DNA from: an uncultured Paracoccaceae bacterium
Lineage (GTDB): Bacteria; Pseudomonadota; Alphaproteobacteria; Rhodobacterales; Rhodobacteraceae
Direction of reading: 5' to 3'
Assembly (NCBI GenBank): GCA_943787785.1
Contig: CALSNT010000001.1
Coordinates: 129,423-193,422, forward strand
DNA length: 64,000 bases
Shown: positions 26,249 to 34,829 of the stretch, piece by piece
Position numbering within the stretch: the first letter of the stretch is position 1
Layout: every line of letters starts with the position of its first letter
The notes under the pieces: model-generated
What the model was told of the DNA's origin: nothing
Databases searched by the model: none
Seen by the model: only the letters and a program-made list of their open reading frames with translations
Position numbers and translations under genes: made by a program

Positions 26249-27541
26249 ATGGCCAACGTCGCAGTTGTCGGCGCCCAGTGGGGCGACGAAGGAAAAGGCA
26301 AGCTGGTCGATTGGCTGAGCGAACGTGCCGACGTCATCGTCCGTTTCCAAGGTGGCCACAATGCGGGTCACACGCTGGTCATCGACGGCGAGGTTTTTAA
26401 ACTCAGCCTGCTGCCCAGCGGCATCGTCCGAACCGGCAAGCTGAGTGTGATCGGCAACGGTGTGGTCCTCGACCCTTGGGCGCTGCTGGACGAGATCTCG
26501 CGGCTTGGAGAGCAGGGGGTCAAGGTGACGCCCGACAACCTGATGATCGCCGAGAACACGCCGCTGATCCTGCCTGTGCATGGAGAGCTTGATCGCGCGC
26601 GCGAAAACCAGAACTCGGTAGCCAAGATCGGCACGACTGGGCGCGGGATTGGTCCCGCTTATGAAGATAAAGTGGGGCGGCGCACTGTGCGTGTGGCGGA
26701 TCTGGCCGATCCGGCAACTTTGGACGCGCGGTTGGACCGTCTGTTGCTGCATCACGATGCGCTAAGGCGCGGGCTTGGCTTAGAAACCGTCGACCGCGAC
26801 GCGCTGAAGGCCAAATTGCTTGAGGTTGCACCGAAGGTTCTGGAATTCGCGCAACCCGTTTGGAAAGTGCTCGGAGAGCAGCGCCGGGCCGGGAAACGTA
26901 TTCTGTTCGAGGGCGCTCAAGGCTCGCTGCTGGACATCGATTTCGGAACATACCCGTTTGTCACCTCGTCAAACACGACTGCCGGAATGGCCGCAACCGG
27001 TTCCGGCCTAGGCCCGGGCGCGGTCAATTTTGTTCTGGGGATCGTCAAGGCCTACACCACCCGCGTTGGCGAGGGTCCGTTTCCGACGGAACTGGACGAT
27101 GCCGATGGCCAACGGCTGGGTGAGCGCGGACACGAATTCGGCACGGTGACAGGTCGCAAGCGGCGTTGTGGCTGGTTTGATGCGGTTCTGGTGCGCCAGA
27201 CCTGTGCGACCAGCGGTGTGTCGGGAATCGCGCTGACGAAACTCGACGTTCTCGACGGGTTCGAGGAGCTCAAGATCTGCACCGGCTATGAGCTTGACGG
27301 AAAGAAGCTCGACTATTTGCCCACCGCTGCTGACCAGCAAGCGCGGGTGAGGCCGATCTACGAAAGCATGCCGGGGTGGAATGACAGCACGGCAGGCGCG
27401 CGCAGCTGGGCCGATCTTCCTGCCGAGGCGATCAAGTATGTGCGCCGGATTGAAGAGTTGATCCAGTGCCCGGTCGCGCTGGTTTCGACCAGCCCTGAGC
27501 GCGACGATACGATCCTTGTGACCGACCCATTCGCCGACTGA
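26249..27541 (+). CDS. purA: Adenylosuccinate synthetase
   Basis: The 430-residue enzyme joins IMP and aspartate with GTP in AMP synthesis. Signatures are the GTP-binding QWGDEGKGK near residues 10-18, the IMP/catalytic region [18 protein letters not shown] and the C-terminal [10 protein letters not shown]. The ATG at 26249 begins [15 protein letters not shown]; the open frame upstream is non-homologous. Its TGA overlaps the next start by one base. Confidence 0.97.
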   Translation: MANVAVVGAQWGDEGKGKLVDWLSERADVIVRFQGGHNAGHTLVIDGEVFKLSLLPSGIVRTGKLSVIGNGVVLDPWALLDEISRLGEQGVKVTPDNLMIAENTPLILPVHGELDRARENQNSVAKIGTTGRGIGPAYEDKVGRRTVRVADLADPATLDARLDRLLLHHDALRRGLGLETVDRDALKAKLLEVAPKVLEFAQPVWKVLGEQRRAGKRILFEGAQGSLLDIDFGTYPFVTSSNTTAGMAATGSGLGPGAVNFVLGIVKAYTTRVGEGPFPTELDDADGQRLGERGHEFGTVTGRKRRCGWFDAVLVRQTCATSGVSGIALTKLDVLDGFEELKICTGYELDGKKLDYLPTAADQQARVRPIYESMPGWNDSTAGARSWADLPAEAIKYVRRIEELIQCPVALVSTSPERDDTILVTDPFAD

Positions 27542-27771
27542 TGGCAAATTCGGACAAGCCTGGACTGACCCTAAAGCAGCGCAAGCGCTGGTCGCTTCTG
27601 ATTCTGTTGGTCGGGCTGCCGCTCTACATCGTGGTGGCCGTCAGCGTTTTGAACTGGCTTGGCCGGCCACCGTTCATCGTCGAATTACTGGTCTATGTCG
27701 TGCTTGGCGTTCTCTGGGCGCTGCCATTCCGGGCGGTTTTCCGAGGCATTGGCCGCGGCGAGGACGAGTAG
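27541..27771 (+). CDS. DUF2842 domain-containing small membrane protein
   Basis: The 76-residue protein has two membrane helices (SLLILLVGLPLYIVVAVSVL and ELLVYVVLGVLWALPF) and the conserved closing PFRAVFRGIGRGE. It matches DUF2842 (PF11003), a small alphaproteobacterial family of unknown role that commonly follows purA. Its ATG overlaps the purA stop (TGATG), so its translation is coupled to purA. Confidence 0.85.
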   Translation: MANSDKPGLTLKQRKRWSLLILLVGLPLYIVVAVSVLNWLGRPPFIVELLVYVVLGVLWALPFRAVFRGIGRGEDE

Positions 27772-27939
27772 CGGTCGAGCGGGTTGGTGGACCAGTGAGG
27801 TTGGCCATTAGCTGACCTTCGAAACGCCGGCCTTCTGTGCACGGCCAGCGTTGCAGTTGGTCCAACGTCCGCATCAGGCGATTTGCGCCCTTACGCCGTG
27901 CCTGGTCAAAGGCGCGTTCAAACCAATCCAACACCACAA

Positions 27940-27968
27940 ACGACAAAGACCGGGCGCGGGGCCCGGTC
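27940..27968 (-). terminator. Terminator hairpin for the minus-strand gene ending at 28024
   Basis: GACCGGGC (27948-27955) and GCCCGGTC (27961-27968) are a perfect eight-base stem around five bases. On the minus strand the stem is followed by TTTGTCGTTTG. It lies about 56 bases past the stop of the large acidic protein gene. The T tract is interrupted, so termination may be partial; it could also serve the plus-strand purA operon. Confidence 0.65.
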
Positions 27969-27976
27969 CTGTCACA

Positions 27977-28021
27977 CACTCAGATTACCATTAAAGTCAC
28001 GCACTCAAATTACCATTGAAG
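27977..28021. repeat. Two imperfect direct repeats, 25-base period
   Basis: Twenty-base units at 27977-27996 and 28002-28021 share ATTACCATT and surrounding bases with two differences, spaced 25 bases apart. They sit between the hairpin at 27948-27968 and the stop codon of the large acidic protein gene. Possibly a small duplication; no function is evident. Confidence 0.55.
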
Positions 28022-28023
28022 CT

Positions 28024-29799
28024 CTATTGGTTTCCGGCTGCCCGGAACCGGGTGTCTTCGGCAACGGCAAACTTGCCGCGTTTGAGCCGTACGATCCTGC
28101 CATCACGCAGCAGGCGGCCGAAGGTTCGCAAGGCGTCTTCACGCTTCAGCCCGTCGCGTTGTTCCAGAACGCGGCTCATCACCAAAGGACGTGTCACATG
28201 GGACCGGCCTTCGACATGGGTTGCATAAGCCGCCGCGGCCTCCATCAGTTCCGGCAATTCCCGTGCTTCCTGCTCAGCCACGAATTCCGCGAATGAGCTG
28301 GTAGTTGGGACTTCGGATGAAGCGGCCTTTTCTTCGCCACCGGCGTCGCTGTTGGCGACCCTGCGGGGGCGTACAGAAAGGGATTTCTCGCCGTCGTCGC
28401 CGTCAACGCGCAGTGATGGAACCAGCATCAGAGGCGCCGCAGCGGCGTTCATTTCTGGTCTTACGTCGCGGTGACCTGATCGATTGGCGGATGGGCGCTG
28501 AGGCCGGACGGCTTTGGCCAGATCGTCGCGGAACTGCGTCATTGCGTTGTCGTCGTTTTGGGCACCGGGACCACGCCCACCGTCCGCGCGGGTTGCCGCA
28601 ACCGCAGCTTTGAGATGCGCGATGGCCGAGCGGCGGCGGCTACCTTCATGCTCGTTCATTTCGGAGTTGGTTTTCTCCAGAATCCGGTCGACGGCTACAT
28701 CGCCGCGCGCCACAGGTGCCTTGGCGAAAGCCTCAAATTCTTCATCATCCAGATCTGTCGCCTCGACAGCGTCGCCCCGGTCTTCAATGCTGCTTTCGGG
28801 GGAGTCATCCGTTGCTGTGTCGTCACTGGCCTGGGCCATCTCGTCAAGGTCGTCCTCAACGGGACCGACCTCAGAGGTGTCTTTTTGGGCGTCGGCCCAT
28901 TTCTGGGCTTCGTCAGCGTCCTTCATGGCATCGGCTTTGCGCAACTCGGCAAGGCGCGCGGAAAGATCATCCTCGACTTGAGGAGCCGCTGGCGTGTCGG
29001 CAACCACGGGAGTTTCCACTTTCTCTGGCGTAGCTTCCGCAGACACGTCGGTGCCTTCGGTTGTCTCAGTGACGCTATCGGTCACCTCGTCTTCGCCATC
29101 GGCCACATCAGGGAGCGCCGCAACCTCTGCGTGGTCATCGTGCTCTGACGTTTGCGCCGGTTCGTCGACGTCGGCTTCAGCAATCGCGGGAATGACATCC
29201 GCCGGTTCATCCAGGACGGACGGAACCTCCTCATCTTCGTCCTGATAGCCATTGTAGACGCTGTCAGTAGCAATAGGTGCCACGGGCTCAGGCGCGACCG
29301 GTGTTTCAAGGCGCAATGGTGCCGGTGCGCTGGCAGCATTTGCTGCGGCATCCGGGGGGAAACGCGACTCTTCCTCGACAAATCCGCCAAGGTCACCACC
29401 GGAGCGCGCGACGACTGCACGAATGCGGCTCAGCTTGTCTGCGACCGAATCAGGTGCGGCGGCAACAGCCGCCGGGGCAGCGACTGGTGCCGGAGCCGGA
29501 GCAACTGGCGCAGGCGCTACGGCAGGAGCAGCGGCTGGTGCTGCGTCGGTCTGGCGCAGAACGACGCCATCGTCGTTCAGGCGCGCTTGGATGCGGCCGG
29601 GCTGGGACTGCGCGGCAATACGCTGCAGCATGGCCATGTCCGGGGTCGGCGGTTCGGCACCGAAGTAACGGTCATCAGCTGCCAGGTCGCGGAAGTATTC
29701 GGCAATAGACTGCATCGTCGAGAAGGGATCGTCGAACCCTTCCAGAGTGCAGGAAAACGTCCCATAAGAGACCGTGAGAATTTTGGATGCGCCAGTCAT
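28024..29799 (-). CDS. Large acidic, low-complexity conserved alphaproteobacterial protein
   Basis: This 591-residue protein has a conserved N-terminal part (MTGASKILTVSYGTFSCTLE to about residue 85), then a long Ala/Pro- and Asp/Glu-rich disordered middle. A folded C-terminal region of about 90 residues (SFAEFVAEQEARELPELM ... DALRTFGRLLRDGRIVRLKR) has the look of a winged-helix or DNA/RNA-binding module. No signal peptide or membrane segment is seen. Relatives are usually annotated hypothetical, sometimes misleadingly as CheA or lipoprotein. The start at 29799 is chosen because upstream residues are non-conserved. It is divergent from the thiamine diphosphokinase gene. Confidence 0.75.
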   Translation of the reverse strand: MTGASKILTVSYGTFSCTLEGFDDPFSTMQSIAEYFRDLAADDRYFGAEPPTPDMAMLQRIAAQSQPGRIQARLNDDGVVLRQTDAAPAAAPAVAPAPVAPAPAPVAAPAAVAAAPDSVADKLSRIRAVVARSGGDLGGFVEEESRFPPDAAANAASAPAPLRLETPVAPEPVAPIATDSVYNGYQDEDEEVPSVLDEPADVIPAIAEADVDEPAQTSEHDDHAEVAALPDVADGEDEVTDSVTETTEGTDVSAEATPEKVETPVVADTPAAPQVEDDLSARLAELRKADAMKDADEAQKWADAQKDTSEVGPVEDDLDEMAQASDDTATDDSPESSIEDRGDAVEATDLDDEEFEAFAKAPVARGDVAVDRILEKTNSEMNEHEGSRRRSAIAHLKAAVAATRADGGRGPGAQNDDNAMTQFRDDLAKAVRPQRPSANRSGHRDVRPEMNAAAAPLMLVPSLRVDGDDGEKSLSVRPRRVANSDAGGEEKAASSEVPTTSSFAEFVAEQEARELPELMEAAAAYATHVEGRSHVTRPLVMSRVLEQRDGLKREDALRTFGRLLRDGRIVRLKRGKFAVAEDTRFRAAGNQ

Positions 29800-29920
29800 G
29801 TTGCTATCGCTTTCTTTCCGAACCAGCCTAAAGGTTGTACTGATGATAGGTTCGCAAACCGGAACGAAACTACGTTTTGGGCGGTATTTTTTCCGGGCTA
29901 GAATGTGATCGGTTTCCAGA

Positions 29921-30598
29921 ATGCCCGATAAAAGCCACGATTCACAGCAGATTGTCCGCGTTTTGGAAACAATAGGGCTGATTGGCGGTGGCGAGATCGG
30001 CAACAATGACTTCGCCGACCTGAAACTATTCACTGCGATTCTCGTTGCCGCTGACGGCGGCGCAAATGCAATTGTTGAAAAAGGACAAGTTCCGGTTGCA
30101 GTGATCGGCGACCTGGATTCCGTCTCGGACGCTGCGCGTGAAGCGATCCCCGATGACCGGCTGCATCATGTCTCGGATCAGAACACCACGGATCTTGAGA
30201 AATGCCTGGCGCTGATCGACGCACCACTGATCCTTGGCGTTGGATTTCTCGGGGGTCGGCTGGATCACCTGCTGGCGGCTTGCTCGGCGATTGCGGCACC
30301 GAAGGCGCCGCCTTGCCTGTTGCTTGGAGCCAAGGACATTGTGTTAGCCGCACGCGGCACGCTGAGGCTTGATCTGACGGCGGGAACGCGCGTTTCGCTG
30401 TTCCCAATGGCCCCGTCACAGGGGCGCGCAACTGGTCTGCGTTGGCCGATTGACGAACTGGCGTTCGCATTGGGACAGCGGACTGGTGTTTCAAACGAGG
30501 CAACGGGGCCCGTGACGCTGACGTTCGATAACCCGGGAATGCTGGTTATTCTGCCACGCTCGGCGCTGGCGGTTGCGGTGCAGGCATTGCAGGGCTGA
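29921..30598 (+). CDS. thiN: Thiamine diphosphokinase
   Basis: The 225-residue enzyme makes thiamine diphosphate from thiamine and ATP. The catalytic domain shows VAADGGAN near residue 42, VIGDLDSVS, the metal-binding DQNTTDLEKCL and GFLGGRLDHLLA, all typical of ThiN/TPK. The C-terminal beta domain is present. No Shine-Dalgarno of note precedes the ATG and no TPP riboswitch is visible upstream. Its last 53 bases overlap the 3' end of the opposing EamA gene. Confidence 0.9.
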   Translation: MPDKSHDSQQIVRVLETIGLIGGGEIGNNDFADLKLFTAILVAADGGANAIVEKGQVPVAVIGDLDSVSDAAREAIPDDRLHHVSDQNTTDLEKCLALIDAPLILGVGFLGGRLDHLLAACSAIAAPKAPPCLLLGAKDIVLAARGTLRLDLTAGTRVSLFPMAPSQGRATGLRWPIDELAFALGQRTGVSNEATGPVTLTFDNPGMLVILPRSALAVAVQALQG

Positions 30599-31484
30599 GC
30601 GACAGGTGGCGCTCGCGGAGCAGTATGTACAAGCCTGCTGCCACAGTGACGACGATTCCTGCAAGCGCCAGACCGTTCGGGAAGTCCTGGAACACCACCC
30701 AGCCGACGAAGGCAGCGAAGGGGATTTCGACGTATTGCACTGGCGCGACCGTGGCCGAAGGTGCGAACCGCAAGCTCCAGGTCATGAACAGATGTGCAAT
30801 GGTGCCGATCACTCCGAGGAACGCGAACAGCAGCCAGTCGCCCCCGACCGGCAGGACAGTTGCTGCATCTGACCAGCCAAGCGGCGGGCCGATCAAAACA
30901 ATCAGAGAGAGCACGATCACGGCCGAGATGCCGCTGGCAGCCTGTAAGGTGATCGGGTCCGATTCTTTTGCGACTTGTCGTGTTACCAACATGAACAGTG
31001 AGAAGACGACTGCGACGCCAAGCGGCAGCAATGCCGGTGCACCGACCGAAGCGAAGCTGGGTTGTACAACCATCAGCGTGCCGATGAACCCGACGACGCA
31101 GGCCGCCAGGCGGCGCGCGCCGACGTGCTCATCCAGCACGTAGCGACCCAGAATCAGCATGATGAACGGCATCACAAAGGCAATGGCCACCGCATCCGCC
31201 AGCGGCAGAAACCTCAGCGAGGCGAACATCAGCCACAGGCCCGCGATATGGAGGATCGCCCGCCAGGCGCACAGATGCCAGACCCGCGGGGTCAGGCGCA
31301 TTCCCGTCCCTTTGCGTAGCGCCAGCGGCACCATGGTCAGCGCCTGAACGCCGAACCGCACGATCACGAGCGTGCCCAGCGTATAGGATGCGCCGAGAAA
31401 CTTCGCGGTCGCATCGCCAAGCGGTGCTAGCACGCAAAATCCGACCATAAGAAGGATGCCCAGAAACGGGCGGTCATGGGCCAT
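30546..31484 (-). CDS. DMT (EamA) family transporter
   Basis: The 312-residue inner-membrane protein has about ten hydrophobic segments in two EamA repeats, with the short motifs LRFLPLADAVAIAF and QYVEIPFAAFVGWVVF at the equivalent positions of each half. The family exports metabolites and amino acids; substrate unknown. A Pro-rich tail follows the last helix. Its 3' end overlaps the convergent thiamine diphosphokinase gene by 53 bases, unusual here but the reading frames of both are convincing. Confidence 0.9.
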   Translation of the reverse strand: MAHDRPFLGILLMVGFCVLAPLGDATAKFLGASYTLGTLVIVRFGVQALTMVPLALRKGTGMRLTPRVWHLCAWRAILHIAGLWLMFASLRFLPLADAVAIAFVMPFIMLILGRYVLDEHVGARRLAACVVGFIGTLMVVQPSFASVGAPALLPLGVAVVFSLFMLVTRQVAKESDPITLQAASGISAVIVLSLIVLIGPPLGWSDAATVLPVGGDWLLFAFLGVIGTIAHLFMTWSLRFAPSATVAPVQYVEIPFAAFVGWVVFQDFPNGLALAGIVVTVAAGLYILLRERHLSLSPAMPAPQPPAPSVAE

Positions 31485-31645
31485 CGCGCAACCCTATGGC
31501 AGTTAACTGACTGGCGAAACCGCAATCGGAACGTCGCGCGGGACGGCGGCGTTGGGAAAGAGGAAAGTGCCTCCGGCGGCGATATTCTTGAACCAAAGAT
31601 GGATTGGGTGTGGGTGCGTATCTGTCGTCGCGTCTGACAATTCGA

Positions 31646-33019
31646 TCAGCAATTCGGGACGTTCACGGCCAACCCGCCCAGCGAGGTTTCCTTGTACTTC
31701 ACGCTCATGTCCTCGCCGGTCTGGCGCATGGTTTCGATGGCTGCGTCCAGCGGCACAAGATGGCTGCCGTCTCCGCGCAATGCCAGACTGGCCGCTGAAA
31801 CGGCCTTGATCGCGCCCAGACCATTGCGTTCGATGCAAGGCACCTGAACCAGCCCCTTTACCGGATCGCAGGTCATGCCCAGATGATGCTCCAGCGCAAT
31901 CTCGGCGGCATTTTCAACCTGTTCCGGCGTGCCACCCATGACAGCGCACAAACCGGCGGCAGCCATCGCGGCGGCGCTGCCGACTTCTGCCTGGCAGCCG
32001 CATTCCGCGCCGCTGATCGAGGCGTTGTGCTTGACCAGCCCGCCGATGGCGGCGGCCGTTAGCAGGAAATCCGGCACGCCAGAGGCGCCTGCACCAGGCA
32101 CGTGATCAAGCCAATAGCGGATCGTCGCGGGAACGACGCCCGCGGCTCCGTTGGTGGGTGCGGTTACAACCTGGCCTCCGGCAGCGTTTTCTTCGTTCAC
32201 CGCCATAGCGTAGGTGCTCATCCAGTCGTTGATTGTGTGCGGTGCGGTCAGGTTCATACCGCGCTCGGCCAATAGCGCTTCATGGATGCCCTTCGCGCGT
32301 CGGCGGACGTTCAGGCCTCCGGGCAGGGTGCCTGCGGTCGTCAGGCCACGTTCGATACAATCGTTCATGACGGTCCAGATGCGGGTCAGACCGGCGTCCA
32401 GCTCCGCCGCACCTATCCGGCTGAGTTCGTTAGCGCGTTTCAACTCGGCGATGGATTTGCCGGTGTCGGCGCACATCTGGAGCATTTCAGCGGCTGTTTT
32501 GAATGGATACGGAACCGGAGGACCGTCATCGGTGTCGGCTCCTGCCTCCAGTTCAGCCTCGGTCAGAACGAAGCCGCCACCGACGGAATAATAGGTCTCT
32601 GTGGTGATGACGTCGCCTTGTGCGTCCGTGGCAGACAGGATCAACCCGTTCGCATGGCCGGGCAAGATGCGATCATAATCGAACGTCAGGTGGTTGACGG
32701 GATCGAACCTCAACGGCGGCAGGCCATCTGGCGAGACGGTTTTTTCGGTATGGATCGTAGCCAGCGCTGCCTCGGCCCGCTGGGCGTCGTAATCGTCAGC
32801 CCGAAACCCGGCAAGGCCAAGGATCACCGCTCGGTCGGTGGCGTGCCCAACGCCGGTGAATGCGAGCGAGCCGTGCAGGCTGGCCCGCAGACCGGCAACC
32901 GTGAAAGGCAAGGCGCGCAGGTGGTCGAGAAACCGCGATGCGGCGACCATCGGACCAATGGTGTGCGAAGATGATGGGCCGATGCCGACCTTGAACATTT
33001 CAAATACGGACAGAAACAT
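31646..33019 (-). CDS. sdaA: L-serine ammonia-lyase, iron-sulfur dependent, single chain
   Basis: This 457-residue enzyme converts L-serine to pyruvate and ammonia. The N-terminal beta domain opens [20 protein letters not shown]; the C-terminal alpha domain has the 4Fe-4S cysteines in [11 protein letters not shown] and in [13 protein letters not shown]. Both domains are fused as in SdaA. The ATG at 33019 has GAAAGG upstream and matches the conserved N-terminus; a GTG 24 bases earlier is possible. About 100 bases separate it from the methyltransferase gene upstream on the same strand. Confidence 0.95.
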   Translation of the reverse strand: MFLSVFEMFKVGIGPSSSHTIGPMVAASRFLDHLRALPFTVAGLRASLHGSLAFTGVGHATDRAVILGLAGFRADDYDAQRAEAALATIHTEKTVSPDGLPPLRFDPVNHLTFDYDRILPGHANGLILSATDAQGDVITTETYYSVGGGFVLTEAELEAGADTDDGPPVPYPFKTAAEMLQMCADTGKSIAELKRANELSRIGAAELDAGLTRIWTVMNDCIERGLTTAGTLPGGLNVRRRAKGIHEALLAERGMNLTAPHTINDWMSTYAMAVNEENAAGGQVVTAPTNGAAGVVPATIRYWLDHVPGAGASGVPDFLLTAAAIGGLVKHNASISGAECGCQAEVGSAAAMAAAGLCAVMGGTPEQVENAAEIALEHHLGMTCDPVKGLVQVPCIERNGLGAIKAVSAASLALRGDGSHLVPLDAAIETMRQTGEDMSVKYKETSLGGLAVNVPNC

Positions 33020-33118
33020 AGCGCGCACCTTTCGATCAGGCACCTAATGGACCATGCGACGGCAACTGCTAGTCTGGAACCGACGCATGGGAGTTTTGAA
33101 AGGACCTGCGATACCCGT

Positions 33119-33895
33119 TCAACTACGTCTCAATACCGTCACGATGTGGGTAATCGAGAAATAGAACCGCCCCTGTTCGACACGCCTGGTCTGTTCGGCT
33201 GCCCAGTCCCGCGCTATTGCTGCGGGCACCAGTTTGTTCTCGATAACATAGCGTTCCATCGGCGTCATCATCATCCAGGCAAGGCCACCGGGGCGCAGAT
33301 GATTGTCGACGAAAGTAACCGGAACAATTTGTTCCACGGCGAACCCGGCTGCGTGGCCAAGGCTTGGCAATTTTTCGGGCACCGCGCGTTCTACCAAGTG
33401 ATGATCCCAGGCCTTGATCATTCGCGCCATGCGCGCCGGATCATCACTGGCCCAGTGAAAACTGCCAAAATGCATGTCTGCGATAACCAGTCGCCCTCCG
33501 GTTCGCAAAACGCGGTGACACTCGGCCAAGGCGGCCGGAATATCCGGGAGATACTCAAACACCTGGACCGAGACGGCCTTGTCAGCGCTAGAGTCTTCCA
33601 GTGGAAGCTCGGTTGCACTGCCGTCCAACACCGTGACGTTTCCACGCCCGCTTGCCAGATTCTGCGCAGTGTCGCGCATCGGGGCGCTGGGGTCGATGCC
33701 AATGGCGTGACCATCCGAACCGACTGCCCGCGCGATATCGATCAGCATATGTCCGGGGCCGCTGCCGATATCAATAATAACCTCGCCGCGAGCGGGTGCC
33801 AGAAGATCAAAGCTTGCGCGTCGGCGGCGCGTAAAATCCGCCCCTTGATAGACGTCTTCCAAAATAGCGGTTGTTGCGCTGTCAAATTCCAGCAT
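33119..33895 (-). CDS. Class I SAM-dependent methyltransferase
   Basis: The 258-residue protein has the SAM-binding motif VIIDIGSGPGHML (motif I), an acidic residue after GIDPSAPM, and the post-motifs TVLDGSATELPLED and LPDIPAALAECHRVLRTGGRL. It resembles UbiE/ArsM-like small-molecule methyltransferases (Methyltransf_11). Nothing in the neighbourhood fixes the substrate. It is divergent from rpiA with about 120 bases between starts and upstream of sdaA on the same strand. Confidence 0.85.
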   Translation of the reverse strand: MLEFDSATTAILEDVYQGADFTRRRRASFDLLAPARGEVIIDIGSGPGHMLIDIARAVGSDGHAIGIDPSAPMRDTAQNLASGRGNVTVLDGSATELPLEDSSADKAVSVQVFEYLPDIPAALAECHRVLRTGGRLVIADMHFGSFHWASDDPARMARMIKAWDHHLVERAVPEKLPSLGHAAGFAVEQIVPVTFVDNHLRPGGLAWMMMTPMERYVIENKLVPAAIARDWAAEQTRRVEQGRFYFSITHIVTVLRRS

Positions 33896-34016
33896 CGCAT
33901 TTCCCTCGTGTCCGATAGGTCACGATAGCATTGTTGGAGACGGCACTACCAATTGCCACTGTCGCTATGGATGGGATGGCCCTATAACCCACCGGAATTT
34001 GTAGGGGGGACATGCG

Positions 34017-34805
34017 ATGACAGGCGATCTTAGCCCGATTGACACAGCGAAATTCGTCGCCGCCAGCCGGGCCTGTGAATTCGTCGAAAATGGCATGCGT
34101 GTCGGGCTTGGCACCGGTTCAACGGCGGCCTGGATGGTGCGGTGTCTGGGAGAGCGACTTAGACGGGACGGGTTGAAGATCTCTGGTGTACCGACATCCA
34201 CCCGCACGGCCGAGTTGGCGCGAAAGGTTGGGATCGACGTGATCTCGCTTGACGAAGCCAAATGGCTGGACCTGACGATTGATGGTGCCGACGAGTTTGA
34301 TGGCGAAATGAACCTGATCAAAGGCGGCGGCGGGGCGCTTTTGCAGGAAAAGATCGTGGCGACGGCAAGTGATCGGATGATCGTGATCACTGACGTCAGC
34401 AAAGAGGTCGAAACCCTTGGCGCGTTCCCGTTGCCGGTCGAAGTAATCCCGTTTGGCTGGCAGACGACGAAGGCTCTGATCGAAGAGACGCTGGTCAATA
34501 TGGAGGTGTTGGGACAGGACTGTTCGTTGCGGATGAACGGCGACGCGCCTTTCGTCACCGACGAGGGCAATCACATTCTTGATCTGCATCTGAAACGCAT
34601 CGGCAACCCACGCCAAATGGCTCTGGTATTGAACCAGATCCCCGGGATCGTCGAAAATGGTTTGTTCATAGATATTTGTGACGTGGTGGTGATCGGCCAT
34701 GGCGACGGGCGCGTCGAAACCCGTGATATCAACGCTGGCACGCGCGAGGAAAGCCAGCTGGACGTTGCCGTGGCCGACAATATTTTTGCTGACATCACTG
34801 ACTGA
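34017..34805 (+). CDS. rpiA: Ribose-5-phosphate isomerase A
   Basis: The 262-residue enzyme interconverts ribose-5-phosphate and ribulose-5-phosphate. Family motifs are VGLGTGSTAAWMVR near residue 40, TIDGADEFDGEMNLIKGGGGALLQEK with the catalytic Asp/Glu/Lys, and the C-terminal GVVENG-equivalent GIVENGLF. GTAGGGGGGACATGCG gives a strong Shine-Dalgarno. It is followed after 24 bases by gor, which also serves NADPH and redox metabolism. Confidence 0.95.
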   Translation: MTGDLSPIDTAKFVAASRACEFVENGMRVGLGTGSTAAWMVRCLGERLRRDGLKISGVPTSTRTAELARKVGIDVISLDEAKWLDLTIDGADEFDGEMNLIKGGGGALLQEKIVATASDRMIVITDVSKEVETLGAFPLPVEVIPFGWQTTKALIEETLVNMEVLGQDCSLRMNGDAPFVTDEGNHILDLHLKRIGNPRQMALVLNQIPGIVENGLFIDICDVVVIGHGDGRVETRDINAGTREESQLDVAVADNIFADITD

Positions 34806-34829
34806 GCCAGTATCGGAGCCTGCGATTTC

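Noticed and set aside
27674-27979. Minus-strand 101-codon frame between DUF2842 and the acidic protein gene
   Set aside because: It starts past the hairpin at 27948-27968 and runs antisense into the DUF2842 gene; no motif or ribosome-binding site.
29152-29901. Plus-strand frames opposite the acidic low-complexity protein
   Set aside because: They are antisense products of Ala/Asp/Glu codons, with no start signal.
31503-31838. Minus-strand frame ending near 31503 with a protein-like tail (IHLWFKNIAAGGTFLFP)
   Set aside because: Most of it lies inside sdaA in another frame and the remaining 50 codons lack a good start; possibly a remnant, but not supportable as a gene.
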